From Strix aluco (taxonomy: Eukaryota > Chordata > Aves > Strigiformes > Strigidae): a DNA stretch of 64,000 bases. The position numbers were made by a program, and so were the translations under genes. Below the pieces are notes generated by a model that was not told where the DNA came from, made no database searches, and saw nothing but the letters and a program-made list of their open reading frames with translations. The DNA lies in contig NC_133933.1 in the NCBI RefSeq assembly GCF_031877795.1, forward strand, positions 22,968,029-23,032,028, written 5' to 3'. The first letter of the stretch is position 1. Every line of letters starts with the position of its first letter. This document shows positions 38,301 through 51,484 of this stretch, piece by piece.

Positions 38301-41300
38301 TTGCTCTTTACTTAAAGCACACCCAGATATTTATGTGAAAATGTGATAATAACTGCCTTTACATGAACTAAGATACCATTTTTCCACTAAACTTATCTTC
38401 AAGGCCCCTCTTGTACTCACAGGGAGCCCTACCAGCCTGTCTGTGAGATGGGCTTTTTGCTTCTCTAGGTCCCCCTCTGAATAGAATGGGACCCGATCTG
38501 TCTGGCATCTAGCTGGCATAACATAAGAAACTACATAGCAGCTGTTAAGAAAAACAAGCTCTCAGTCCTCCTTTCAGTAAAGAGAGATGTCCCCACAGTT
38601 GGGGCAGAGGGGGCATATCTCACAATTATTGTTCACTTTTGTGGCTCTTCGTACCAAAGCTGAGACTCTTGGTGGCTGCAGATGAGCTATTGCCCTGTTC
38701 AGCAGTGACCACCCCTATGCATCTGACTATACATCTGATCCCTGCTTAACTCTCGGCTGTGTCTTCCCAACATGCTTCTAGAGTATGTTAAAAGCAAATT
38801 GCCACATTAGTTATCTTGACATTAAATTGTTAAATCTTTGTACGCTGTGAGTCTGGGGCATTTAAGGAGTACTTGTCATCTTACTCATTGTAGTCTTGAT
38901 TCTTCATGAAAATTCGTAAGAGAAATTCAAATTCGTGGTCCTCTGTAGTAGCAGGAACAACAGCATAAGTTCCTGGGCTCAAGGTAAAGTATCTGGTTAC
39001 ATCTCGAGTCCGGGAAAATTGTTCCAGAACTTTGGAGTTCTCCTGAAAGAAAAACGTAGCTGGTTATTTCTCCTCCATGTCAGGAATCAAAGTAAATCAG
39101 GAAGTGCATCCACTGCAGCCTTACATTCCCACAGTTCTCTAAATACACACTGCATCTAAAATGCCTTAACCTCCCCAGTGGCACGAAAAGCCCATCCAGG
39201 TGACAGACTTTGTTCAAGGACACATCAAAGATGCACACAAGTGGAAAAACTGAAAGAAACAGAAGGCAAAATGAATGTGAGTGGATTTGAAGAGAACTTC
39301 AATTAACATTAAGCAGACTGGAGTTCATGAAGGAATCAAGGATGAATACTCTTACTAAAACTTCCCTGACATCTAGCGTGACTCAGAATGGTCAGAGAGC
39401 TCACTAAGCATCCCACCCAGATGACAATGCTTCAAGAGTCACAACACAAACTTTCCAGCAAGTGTCAAAAGAAAACAAATATTCTGATCTTTCTTCTGTT
39501 ATTCCAGTATTTTTGCTGAGATGAAACAAATATAATGCAACCGCTATTACTATGATGACATGTAAAGATAGCATAATAAAAAACCCTTACTAAACATATT
39601 CCCCAAAATACATCAGCATGTATAAATTCCATTTAGAATGGTTATACAGCGTGGCAGAGTTATTTATGAGCCATGCCTTTGGGAGAAAATAACATAAAAC
39701 TGCTATTTTGGGAGAAAAAAAAAAAAAAGATGACTACTGTTACAGACGGCTGGGAGGTACGTAGACTGCCAAGTATTATGGGTCGGATCTTGAGCAGATA
39801 GAAATGGGCAGTGCTGCAAAGAAATAAATTGTGTAATCCTTCTTTTACTTTTGGGTCTCATTCCACATTCCTTCCGGTAAAAAGCAGAAGCAGATTAATA
39901 TCTCAGTGGAGTCAAAACCAGTGTGAGATAAGAATCAGCCTCTATACCTTGCTCAGCTCTATCACACAACATTAAACTTCCCTCACAGCCATGTATTAGT
40001 GTTCGACATCTATATTTAATCAAAGGCTTCCTAGAGCTATCAGATATGTCCATTCTGGTTTGCATCCTTGCCTGCACTGTATTCCCCTCTCATCCTGCCA
40101 AGGTATAATACTCTTTTTACTTCACAGCAACAATTTGATTCATCTCAAAAGGTAGAGAACAATGAATGATGCTGCTAATGAATAATGGCAGTGAAAGCAG
40201 TTCAGGGAGGAAGAGTGAAGTCACACAAACCTTAACAATTGTACTCTGCTTGTGCAAAGAAAACCCCTTGTAAACTTGTGTGCAAAGATGCCACCTCTGA
40301 CTGCCCTCAGGCACTGAGGCTAGACACTGGGAAATAAACCGAGGGAATAGCACTGCACCTACCCTGGTTTTAGCTCCTAGACTTAGCTTTTGCTGCTACC
40401 AGGCCAGCACACTGGGCTGGCTGTGAGGAGCTGGTAGACCAGCTCTCATGTTAAAATACTTAAGCTGTGTCCATGGAGGAATACTTTTTGTATAATCTGC
40501 TCTGTGGATTTGTACCGGTTTTGTTACATTACTAAAAACTATGGTGTGACAGAGCAGCATAACTGTCCCCTTTCCCTCACTGACCAGGTGCTCCACAGTA
40601 ATCCTGGTGTCTCTAGTAATGGTCTGTTCTGACCTTGCCCTTCAACTCCTGCAGAGGAGATCATCTAGGATCAGAAGCCCAAACTGAGCCCAAGGTGAGC
40701 TATGGGCTGACAGCCCACAGAGGCCATGTCATACAGACTTGAGATACTCATCGAATTTCATACATCCTTGGGAAGATACCAAGAGAGAAAAACTAAATGA
40801 ACACCCCTGAGCATCAGCTGGAGGAGAAGAAAGAAATTTTAACTATAAAGCAAGAATAGAGCAAATCTGTCCCCTGGTCTGCTTCCTAATTAAAGAACCT
40901 TTTTTCAAAGGACCCAAGACCTATGCCATCACCTCCCAGTGAGGGTCATTTCTGTTAAAATGAGTAACTAAGTAAGGCAGATACGCACCATGCAAGAGCA
41001 TGTAGGGACCTCCACGTCTGGTAACTGTTGGGGGACAGCTGAGGAGGATGCTGGAAGGAGTGAGTTCCCCATTTACCACGAGCAGCAGATCTTTCTGAGT
41101 GGCACAGCTGGCCCCATGGAGTCCTGCAGGCCTGATATCTGCACAGGGCAGAGGATCTCCTTGCATAGGGATAGTGAGTTCCACTTGCTGGAGGGATGCT
41201 CTTTTTATGACACTTTTATTTCTCAGACACTGTTTTTTACGAGCTACAAAGCCATGCTCTTCATTTATGAGGAGCTGTTAGACTTATGGCATCAATTATT

Positions 41301-44300
41301 CAAAGTCTGAGACTAGGGCAAACCTCTCCAGTGATCAGGAGAATGTGAAGTTAGGGTCATAGCAGTCTCTACTTCCTTTTACTCTTCAGGTTAAGAACAA
41401 CGCCCTCCCACCCTCCTCAGCCAACAACAAAAACACTTTGGAAAAGGCTAGCATCCATCTGCACTAGCAATTGCACTTTCAGTAAGTCTGGTAATGCTCT
41501 GACAACAACTGCCCTTGAAATGGCACCTCCCTGGTCAGTCACCAAGAAAAAAAACCAGGGAAATTGTAGTGGAGGTCCCAGATATCTGAGTGGATTACCT
41601 CCACACCAGTCTTGAGCAAAGCCTTGCATGTATTTTTTAAATGGGTTTTGCATGGCATTTCTGTCATACAAAAGAGGGGATGAGCAAGACAGACCCATTT
41701 TGGGGAACAAGAGGCCACTCACTTCCCTACTAGACCTGGAGTACTGCTTAAGTGCTGTGGTTAGTGCTGGCTATCATGCCTTGTGCCAGGCAAGCAAGGC
41801 AAGTCACCGGTACCACTGGGCACAGAGAATATTGCCCTGGCACATCTTGTAATCTGGGGACTCCCTGAGTTTCCCCGGGGCTATTTTGGGATGCTACAGA
41901 ACTAAAAGTTCAACCTTTCCTCTCTTAAGACATAAATAAAGGAAACTGAGCCTGCCTAACTCTACTTTTCCTATGATGTTCTACAGTAGAAGGCATCCAG
42001 AAATTTACTCCAAATACTGACTGCTCTCTTTTTACAGCCCAAAAGGAAATTCAGTCTTTCACTTCCATGTACAGGTATACCCACACAGAAGACAACAGTG
42101 CCTACGTGATACCTGAGTGTGCTTACCATGGTGATCAAAAAGCCAATCTTCAGGGTTTTTGCATTGTGCATATCCTCAGCATGTTTTTGCATAAGTGAAA
42201 CGACTACATTATAGGGTTTTGGGTCATAATCTGGCACTTTGAAAAAATACTGAGGGTTCGTTGAAACTGCACCTGCTGAGAAAGTGTTAATAGATTAATA
42301 GTAGCCACATAGATGTCCCTGCAGTAGCCTATTGTGTAAGATCTTGCTTATAATAGACCCAGAGGAATAGGTAGTTACTGCTCCAAGATCCTTTCAATAC
42401 CACAGAGCACTGTAGTCTCTACATTACCAGCAGGACTTGAGGCATCTGGAGTTAAACTAATTGCACATTAATCATTCTAGAAATCTCTGGCAAAGTCATA
42501 AGTCATGCAGATTTCTCAGCCCCGCTACATCTGCTTCACCTCTGTGGAGCACTTTCCCTGAGGCAGAAAAGCAGTGATTCTTAATCAGCCTAGTGCCTGA
42601 GCTGAAAAGGACTGTGGCTTGGAGATCATGAACACATAAAAGAAAAAGACGAAATGGTCCAAAGCTATCCTCTCCTTCCTTCCTGTTAGTGTTTGTGATG
42701 GACAAGACAGACTGTTGAGCACCAGAGGGAAAGGCTTCTTGGCCAAGGTTTTGGTTAACAGGAAGCATCCCTGATAAGAAAGCAGTAAAATGCCCAACCT
42801 GGGGAAAAGGGACTGAGAAGGCAGCATCTGCTTCAACCAGTCCAGACTTTAAGCCATGTAGGTGTGTCGGGTGGCCTTGAAATCTGCAATTTAGCCCGAT
42901 TGTACTTGGACAGGAACTTTACTAGAGGCTTGGTGGAAAACGCAGTTCCAAGGAAAATGGCTCTGCCCACATGCTCTCAGTTCAGCCCCTGCACCTCCTC
43001 GCTCAATCCCAGTGCCCGTGGTGTGCAGCAGCAGAGGCACTGCATTGTTACCACCCTGTGAGACATGACAATCAAGGTTATGAGGAGGAGGCTGAAACCT
43101 GTAAACAAAAACCTGTTTGCTGCTAAGTCAGGGATCAGCATTGCAGAAAAAAAAAGCTGCTTCACTGACCACATGCTACCATCTTAGATTAAAAACACAG
43201 AGTCGAAATAATGATGCAGCTGTAAAAAAAGTAAGATATGCTGAGAAGATAAAAATTTTAAAAAATACCACTGATAATTGGAGCTTGCAATGACAGAAGA
43301 GTCCTTGCACAGGCAGTAAAACCAGTGGTCTTATCTGCTCAGAGGCCTTTCTACCTTCAAAAATAGAGCTTTGTAGCACAATTCTTTCATTTCATATCCA
43401 TTTAATTTCAGAGGTACCCAAAAACACCCCAGCAACTGCCTGAAAGAAGACAGACAAACACATTTTGATTTAAAGAGTTCAGTGTCTCTAAATCACAAGT
43501 CTCCTGTTTTAACTCAGCAGCCACTGCTGCTGCTTTGTTTCTGCCTCTTTAGCTGATAGGTGCTGTAATGGGAAAGGGCAGGCATTAACAACCAGCAATC
43601 AATATTTCTGCAATTCGGTGCTCAGAGTGAATGTTTCACTGTAAGCACCAGTGGAGAGGAGGAGAGGACTGGGTGACTGCAGTGAGCGTTCATTACCTGG
43701 GGAATAGTTCCTGCCTGTGGCAAGGACTGGACTCCACAGGTTGATGTGGCTGTCCACGGACCATTTTGTGCAGTGCTGATCTCCAAAGTCCAGAAAGGTT
43801 GGGGTGTTGTTACATATATAGAGCCAGGAAAACTGCTCCTGGAAGTTTTCACAGGACATCCTGCAGAGAAGGAGAAAATCTCACCTTTCAGTTTGAGGCA
43901 CGGGTCAGGCACTCATGTTCACCCCCATGTCTTTAAAAGGGGATTACAGAGAGCACTGCAGGCTGTAGCTGAGCTGGCTGATACCTTGCAGAAAGAGGTC
44001 AGCTCTCAATGCATTTGGACTGCTTTAACCGCACCTAAAGCCCCAGGGAAATTACAGGGCATGTTCAGTAGTACCTAGGTGGAGCCCTGCTGTCTCCAGC
44101 ACACCTTTGCCACTGCATCTTACTTTGTCCTTCTGCAGTGTCCTGCCCCAAACTCAAGTCTGCAGTGTCTATCTCAGACCAGCCTGCTGTTCCCCTTCTT
44201 TCCTCAGAGCCTCATGGGGCAAGGGTGCACTTCCTGAATAATAATAGCTTTTCTAAAGGATGGCTTATACATGATGAAACTGGATCTGAGAGTAACCAAG

Positions 44301-47300
44301 AGGCAGTGAAACACCACAAGCACCTGCAGAGCAGTCAAGTGCCCAAGCTCTACAACCTGCTCAGCCACCGGTAACCCCGAGCACCAGTCAGTCCAAGGTT
44401 CAAGATAGGCTTGTTATGGGGAAGGGCAGTGTGACCAAATGACTAGATCTCAGGGAGTTGGATTTTTACTTCTCTCACTTTTCATTTTTTTCACCAGCTT
44501 GTTACTTAATCTTGGCCAGCTCCACTTCTCCAGGTCTTGTTCCCTCTGATTTGCTGTTTACACACAGCTAACACAGGGTGCCTTGAGCCATCACTAAGAG
44601 CATAGAACTGCCTAAATGACCCTTTTTTAATAACAAATGAAAACAGAAAACCTGGTAGACAGAAGGATTGATAGGGAAATACCAGAATTCTCCATCATCC
44701 TTATTTCTGAGGAGGGCTTCTCTGCATTTAGGCTCAACATGGTCCCACTGAGGAGAGCTGCAAACAGGAACAAATCAACAAGCAGATGTGAGGCACAATT
44801 TTCCATCTCTTTGGCCAGCCCATTTCTCTAACCAGTCCATCAAGTCACAGAATCACAGAATCATTCAGGTTGGAAAAGACCCTTGGGATCAAGTCCAACC
44901 ATCAGCCCTACTCTATCTACAAAGTTCTCCCCTACACCATATCCCCCAACATCTCATCTAAGCGACCCTTAAACACATCCAGGGATGGTGACTCCACCTC
45001 CCTGGGCAGCTTATTCCACTGTCTAACCACTCTTTCTGTGAAAATTTTTTTCCTAATGTCCAGTCTAAACCTCCCCTGTTGCAGTTTAAAGCCATTCCCT
45101 CTTGTTCTATCGCTAATTACCTGTGAGAAGAGACCAGCACCAACCTCTCTACAAAGTCCTTTCAGGTAGCTGTAGAGAGTGATGAGGTCTCCCCTTAGCC
45201 TTCTCTTCCTCAAACTAAACAGTCCCAGCCATGAGGGAGCAGGACGGGTGAGCAAACTGCATGTTGGGAACAGGACTGTGCTCGATACCTTCATAGCCAA
45301 GGCCAGCGTACAAGCTCTTCACCTTTGCTGTGCCTGAGTTGCCCACCATGGGATGGGGAATTCTGCCTCTGCCCTCCAAGCCCTGGTCACCTGTCCCCAT
45401 GCTGGAGAGGTTACTGAGGTACCAAGGCATAGCACTCTGAAGTGCTGATATTACACTGACATGTAGAGGGCACATTAGCCAGTCAAATGTGTTGTTCCCA
45501 AGCAGCATGTTTATAATTAAGTGATAATTGTACTTTCTGCAGAGTTTAAGATAAATAAACAGAGCATGAATCAATAATTTACTGATTTATGCAGCTTACC
45601 TGTGAATGCGCTCTACTGACATTTCAATTACAGTTAGGATTATAGTTCAGTCTTCCAAAAAATGGGAGGATGCTGTCTGAGCAGATAGCTGTTATCCCAG
45701 CCTTAAACATGTCTGCACCACCCACCAACCCATCCAGACACAACACGCTAGCCTGACTTTTCTCAGCAGAGAAGTTGTGAGTGTTCCTAGCAACAGGGAG
45801 AGGTGGGATGCTATTAAATCACGTAAGAGTGACACATGAACATATCTCTAGTCAGGAAAATAGTGATGCGATTCCACCAGGAAAACTAACATCTATTTAT
45901 TTACAAAACACTGTTCCTCTGTTTCATTCCTTTCCTCAGGAAAGAGAAGTTAGCTTATACAGACAGCAGCAAAGCGGCCCTTGCATCTCCAAAGCTGCAT
46001 GCAGGATCCAAAGAATCAGTTCAAGCCATCCAGCAGCATTTTGCCTTTGCAATAACTAAGGACCCTTTTTGTCTCTCTGTGTTCAATACTGCATAAAAAT
46101 ACTGCCCTACTCTCAAGGATTCTGCTAACCATCCTCTTCCCAGAATCAGACTCATGGGAGGGGAAGAAGGAGCAGGAAGGTGGATGTACAATTGCTGCAG
46201 GAGAATTCAATGGAAGCAGTCAGCCACCATCTAGGGGTACAGCCAGAGTTTACTTCAGGTAATAACAACTCCTTCATCTATGACTTATCTAGAATTACCT
46301 ACTGGGAAAAATGTACACATAGACAAAAAGGGATACCTGAGCTAGGCCTAGTGAGCAGCACATATAAAACCACTGCTGCATTAGTTTTCCCTGGATTGGA
46401 TTTCTTTAGACAGTTGCTTTACAGATGGAAATAACACTTGTAATGAATTGATTTAGAAATGTCTGCTTCATTATTATGGTGCAAGGCAGACATCCTTTAC
46501 AATAAGCCTATAAAAGGGTGATTTTCCTTATGAGATTAAAGCTTGAAGACCATACTCATCACACCAGGGCCCCTTCCACTCCCCATGGCCCCACGGATTC
46601 CAGATTCTGATGATATGTTTCCAGCCATTCTTGTAGCGTATCTGTAAAGAGAAAAGAAATATAAACTCAGTCACAGCTTTTCACAATTGCGATATTCAGT
46701 GAAGAGACTGGTAATAAAATGGATCTTCTTCTATACCTTGGAGACCTGGTTTAACTTCTGATCTCATTTGGCTGCAGCTAAAATCAATGCCTTTTGCTAC
46801 ATCATAAAGGAATGACGTGTGGGAGAAAACTGAGCCCACTTTGCTTTCCTGAGGACAGTGAATAGCTGACACAGAGGGAAGCAGTGGCATTCCTGCCACA
46901 CCACATGACTTCAACGGCCTTGGGAAATACTGGTGCCTAATACTGCACATCTGATCCTGTGAGTCAGCAAAGGCAGAGACTTTGAGGAACGAGGTCACCA
47001 GACTGCCTGGAGTTAATGTCGACAGTCAGCAGGAGAGATGATGATAAACAGAATCTGTAGCTCTATATCTACAGTACTGTGGTTTCTAACAGCTGGAGTT
47101 TCTGGTGCTTTTCTCCTCTTGCTGCCATTGGTTTAAGCCAGAAGCAACTCACCTTCACCAGTGAAGCCAAAATGGTGGAAGTGGAAAGGAGAAGCAAACC
47201 TTTTGTTTCCACCTCTCCATACGCACACAGGCAGTGTTGGAAACAAATTCTATGGCAGTCTCTTCTCAGGCAAAGGCCCAGGCCCTGGCCAACCTCAGAT

Positions 47301-50300
47301 CATTTCCCCACAGGACACCCCCCTGGATGCCTTGGCACTCCTATAAGGTGGGACAAAGACTGTTTCTCCTCTCTGCCCACATCATGAGCAGCAGGAAACT
47401 GGAACAGCCTGCTTCCTCTCCTTTCTTGCGGATAGCCAGCTGGGGCCTTCTCTGGAGCCTGGCAAACCCCATCCTTCCATTTTGGAGCCTCCTGGCTACG
47501 AGCAAGTGTCCTCCTAGAAGAAGCACACCAACTGATGATGGCACAAAGCATGCCATGACATGAGGGTCTATGGACTAAAGCCAAGCTCATACAGGAAACC
47601 ATTGAAGAGAAGGGGAGAAGGGAGAAAATAGCTTAGGGAAAACAACGTCGCCTTTGCAAAATACTTTAGGTTCTGAGATTAAAATGTGTTGTAGCTATCT
47701 TGCTTGATAGCATAGCCACTGTTTGGTTTCTTTCTTGGCCTTGCTCACTGTTAACTCTCCCTGTGTGCACTACAGCTTACTGGGGTAAGCCATGTTTTGA
47801 CTTCTGGTTGTAAAAAAATCCTTCATTTCTTTTGATCTGTGTGATAAATTGGTCCTGTTTTCAGATCAGCAATATTAATATCTAGCCAGGAGAATTTCTG
47901 CATGAGTAGAACAGCTTTGAAAGATGGAGAAATGCTGTTCTTGAAGCAGCGAGCTATTTACTTTTCACACAGTGATTTCTGGCAGCTTGTGATTGAGCTG
48001 AACATATGTAGATTTGCATCATATGACAAATCCCACAATTTCAGCCAGTGCTTCTATTCCCATTTGAAACAGAAAAGTGAATTTTTTAAGAGTCAGCATG
48101 GAATGAAAATCCCCAGAAATGCTGTATTTGCTGTTGAAGTGTCCCAAAACAAAAGTGAATTTAAGTTGCATTTTTCCATCAGAAAAAATTATAGGATTCA
48201 GCTATCCTCCCTCTTCCCATTGTACCAGAATTCTTCCAATTCCTGGAATTTGAACTATGTGCTTTTAACAATCCCTCCTAAGCATGAAGCTAATTAAAAT
48301 TACTCTGAATGGAACAGCAGTGTGACTGCCCTGTAGTAGATCACCAGGTCAAGACCACCAGGCAGGAACAAGTCCTTGATCTTACCTTCACAGCTCCTGT
48401 GACAGTGTAGGCATGACCCTGTACAATCCCATTCCTCACCTCTATGTTCCTCCTCAGCTGCAGAAGGGAGAAAGCACAACTTTTAGCTCTCTGCCGCACA
48501 GCAAAGGTACAACCATCAGCTCCCAGAACAGTCATTTGGCATGGCAGAAAAAGAGATTTGGGTTTGACCACAGCAGTATCTCAGATACACTGGCTCCAGA
48601 GGAATGTGTCTGTTGTTCCCACTGCAGCCATAAGCAGGCCAGTAAATTTAACAAAACTACAGGTCTTTACATATTTGCAAGTCAATGGTCCAGAACTGCT
48701 GCAACTGCAGAATGACCTGGACTGGGTCACTGGCAGAATTTCCCTGCCACTCACAACCCAGCGTCAGTCACCTGAGCTGAGGGGCTACTCCTTGACTTGT
48801 TTGCAATAGCTGAGCTTCATGTCCTGATAAACCAGGCACTACAGGAGCAATGTCACATACTTTGCACTCTTCCCTTGCATGCTGTAAGGGAAGCATCATA
48901 AAGCCTTTTACAACTTCCCAGCATTAATACCAGTAGCTTGCAAATCACAATGTGATAATAGCATCCTCTCACAGAAGAAAGGTGTTTTTTGGCCTTGCTA
49001 GAATCAATCACAAAGCTATGAGGCCAAAATCAGCCCTGCTGCAAGAGAATACCACTCTATCACAGTAGAATTAGCCAGGAGAGAAGCCACAGACCCCTCT
49101 CTGACAGATCAATCCATCTACATCTACCCAAAAGCCTTTACATTCCTTACTGCATAACCTCATGTACTTTCTGCTGCAAAAGATCTCTTCTGGTATCCAA
49201 AAACTGTCGCTGTTGCACGGAGTGATTATGGACTTCCTTTTTCACTCAAAAGAGCAATCTTTATGCAAATATGGTAAACCAAAAAAGGCATGTTACTGGC
49301 CCTGTGACTCACCGGGCCTGAGGTACTACACCCCATCAGACACTGAGATTTATCAGCTGCTTTCAGTATCTCCTCCAGATCAGGAGGGGGATTCTTCAAT
49401 GAAAACGCCATTTGGACTCCACCTGTGAGGTCTACTAAAGCATCAGAAAGGTAGCCTCCATGCAAGTTCTGGTAGGAGCCCCTTAACCTGGGAAAAAAAA
49501 AAAAAAAAGTTAATTAGTCCTTACACTGTGTTTTAATAAACAATACATAGTGATGGTTTCCAAAATGGACACGCACATTGAGGTGATGAGCATGGGGTGA
49601 TCCCGGGGTGTGTAGACATTGGGGCCAGGTAATGAAAGGAAACGTGACTAAAATACATGGCCAGACACAACACATGTCCTGTGGAATGAATGAGGCAAAG
49701 AGGGACTTTTTCCTATGTATTCACGCATACCTGAGGCAGCTGCCTAGAGTCATACGCAGACACTGGAAAATAATAAGGTGCATCTCATGCCAAAGCAGAC
49801 ATTTTAGGGGGATGAGCTGCATTTCAAAGTATTCAGTTTCCTTCTTCTGAACAGGAAGGAAGTCAAGGGTGACTAGTTCAAATGGATGTTTCGTATCAAA
49901 TGGAGCTGAACTGTTAGTTTCTAGATCGTATTTTGTCATGACTCATCACAAAAATGGCAAAAATCCCTTTTGCAAATGAGAAATAGGAAGAAGAGAGAGG
50001 TGAAGGTATCTGCACATGCTCCCAAGGCAAGACAGAAACAAGTTTTCAGCACTGTTCCCAATTCACTCTGCTAGAGTGCAGTAATAGGATAATAATTTAA
50101 TATTGCCAACACAGTCCTTGTTGTTTTTATCGTGTGCTTTTTATTGAGACAGCAAATAAGCTGGAACATGCTGTACTTAGAGCAGGTAGAGCATGCTGTT
50201 AAACCCCACCATACACACTGTATTTAATGAATGTAATCAAATGAAGTCTGCAGCTAATTGTATTTTGAAGGGTTGTCCTTGTCCTACACTGATGAAAAGA

Positions 50301-51453
50301 ATTTGTCATGGGCACTGGGGAAAAACTTCTCAAATGGGAATCTCATAAACAGCATCGCTTGCAACTTTAATTTAATAGAGGTTTGGTTTGCTTTGTAATT
50401 AAAATCTTATGCAGCAAATTGATACTGAATCCTGAGTCAACTTTTCCGAGATATCTCAGGGCAAAATGTATCCTATTCCTGAGTTGCTCAGATGCTGCTT
50501 TAACATTTGCTCATTCCTGACCAAATCTGCCAAAACAATTAGCTCTCTTCTTCAGCTCCTCTTTACTGAATTGCAAATGTTACACGAGCTTGATGTAGGG
50601 CATGTGTACCAAGTTCCAGTCCTTCATACTACCCCTAGCACAGGAATTTCTCTTCAGTGTATTTAATAATGGGCAATGTTACAGATGCTAAGGGACCACA
50701 CTCTGATCCCTTTACTCCTCAGAGAATTTTTTAAAATTATAATCTCTTTATTAATCATTATTAACCTTTCCGTACTCTGGGGACCTCAGCCAAGAATCAG
50801 AGCTCTCTGCATGAAGTGAGAGCTGACCAGAGTCTCACAGGAGTGCATGTGTTGTGCCTGGGCACGTTCTTCAGTCACGTTTCCTTTCATTGCCTGCTTC
50901 AAATATCTACATGATGTCTGATTAGTGACTGTAAACAGAGGTAATCCCTGCTCAGACTCTGCAGTTTTAAACAGAGAAAAATATGGAGAAGAAAACAGAG
51001 GCAAAGAAGTTTGCTTAAAGTAAGAAGGAGATGCCCAGCCCCTTTTGTGTCACCAGCCATTATCCGGTTCAATTTAATTCTCATTTTAATTCTCAGGCGT
51101 TAATGTCCCTGAGTTGGACTGGGTACATTGAGGTCTTCAGCCTGAGACCAACATCTCCAGGTTGTGTTGGCCCTATGTTTGCAAGCAGACGCTGTTCCTT
51201 GCATAAGCACAGCACAACATACACAGCTGTTAGCCTGAACTCCTCCCTGTGCGTAAAGCCATAGAAAGCATTCAGCACTAGGTGGAAGAATAGACTGGGT
51301 ATATTTACTTGGCATATGCTTTTTCCAGCAAGGATGGCCAGAATTCATTTGATGTTCGAGGCTGTACGGACAGGTATCTTCCATTTAGGAATGGTAGCCG
51401 GTCATCTATCACTACATCCACCCAGTCTCCATATTGCCAGAACTGGAAATTGG

Positions 51454-51484
<31 letters not shown>

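Larger units (their letters stand above)
30469..38884 (-). other. CAPN13 introns across the EF-hand and linker exons
   Basis: Between the listed exons 31567-31635, 33324-33391, 34443-34500, 35545-35607 and 37304-37340 the sequence is intronic. A T-run of about 19 lies near 35495-35513. No other gene, recent CR1 copy or RNA gene is visible. Confidence 0.6.
43861..46555 (-). other. CAPN13 introns with a CR1 fragment
   Basis: Apart from exon 44683-44757 and the CR1 tail at 44845-45230, this intronic sequence shows no further genes or repeats that I can name. Confidence 0.6.

Noticed and set aside
40989..41024. Candidate 36-bp phase 0-0 micro-exon ([12 protein letters not shown]) in the domain III intron
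   Set aside because: Splice sites (CCCAACAG and GTGCGT) and length fit, but the residues do not resemble any calpain at this position and short exons with such signals arise by chance.
41534..41576. Minus-strand segment reading QFPWFFFL before a GTGACT donor, similar to the calpain F-P-x-x-F-F motif
   Set aside because: The only nearby acceptor gives 43 bp, which breaks the phase needed by both neighbouring exons. A T8 homopolymer in it could hide an indel, but that is speculation.
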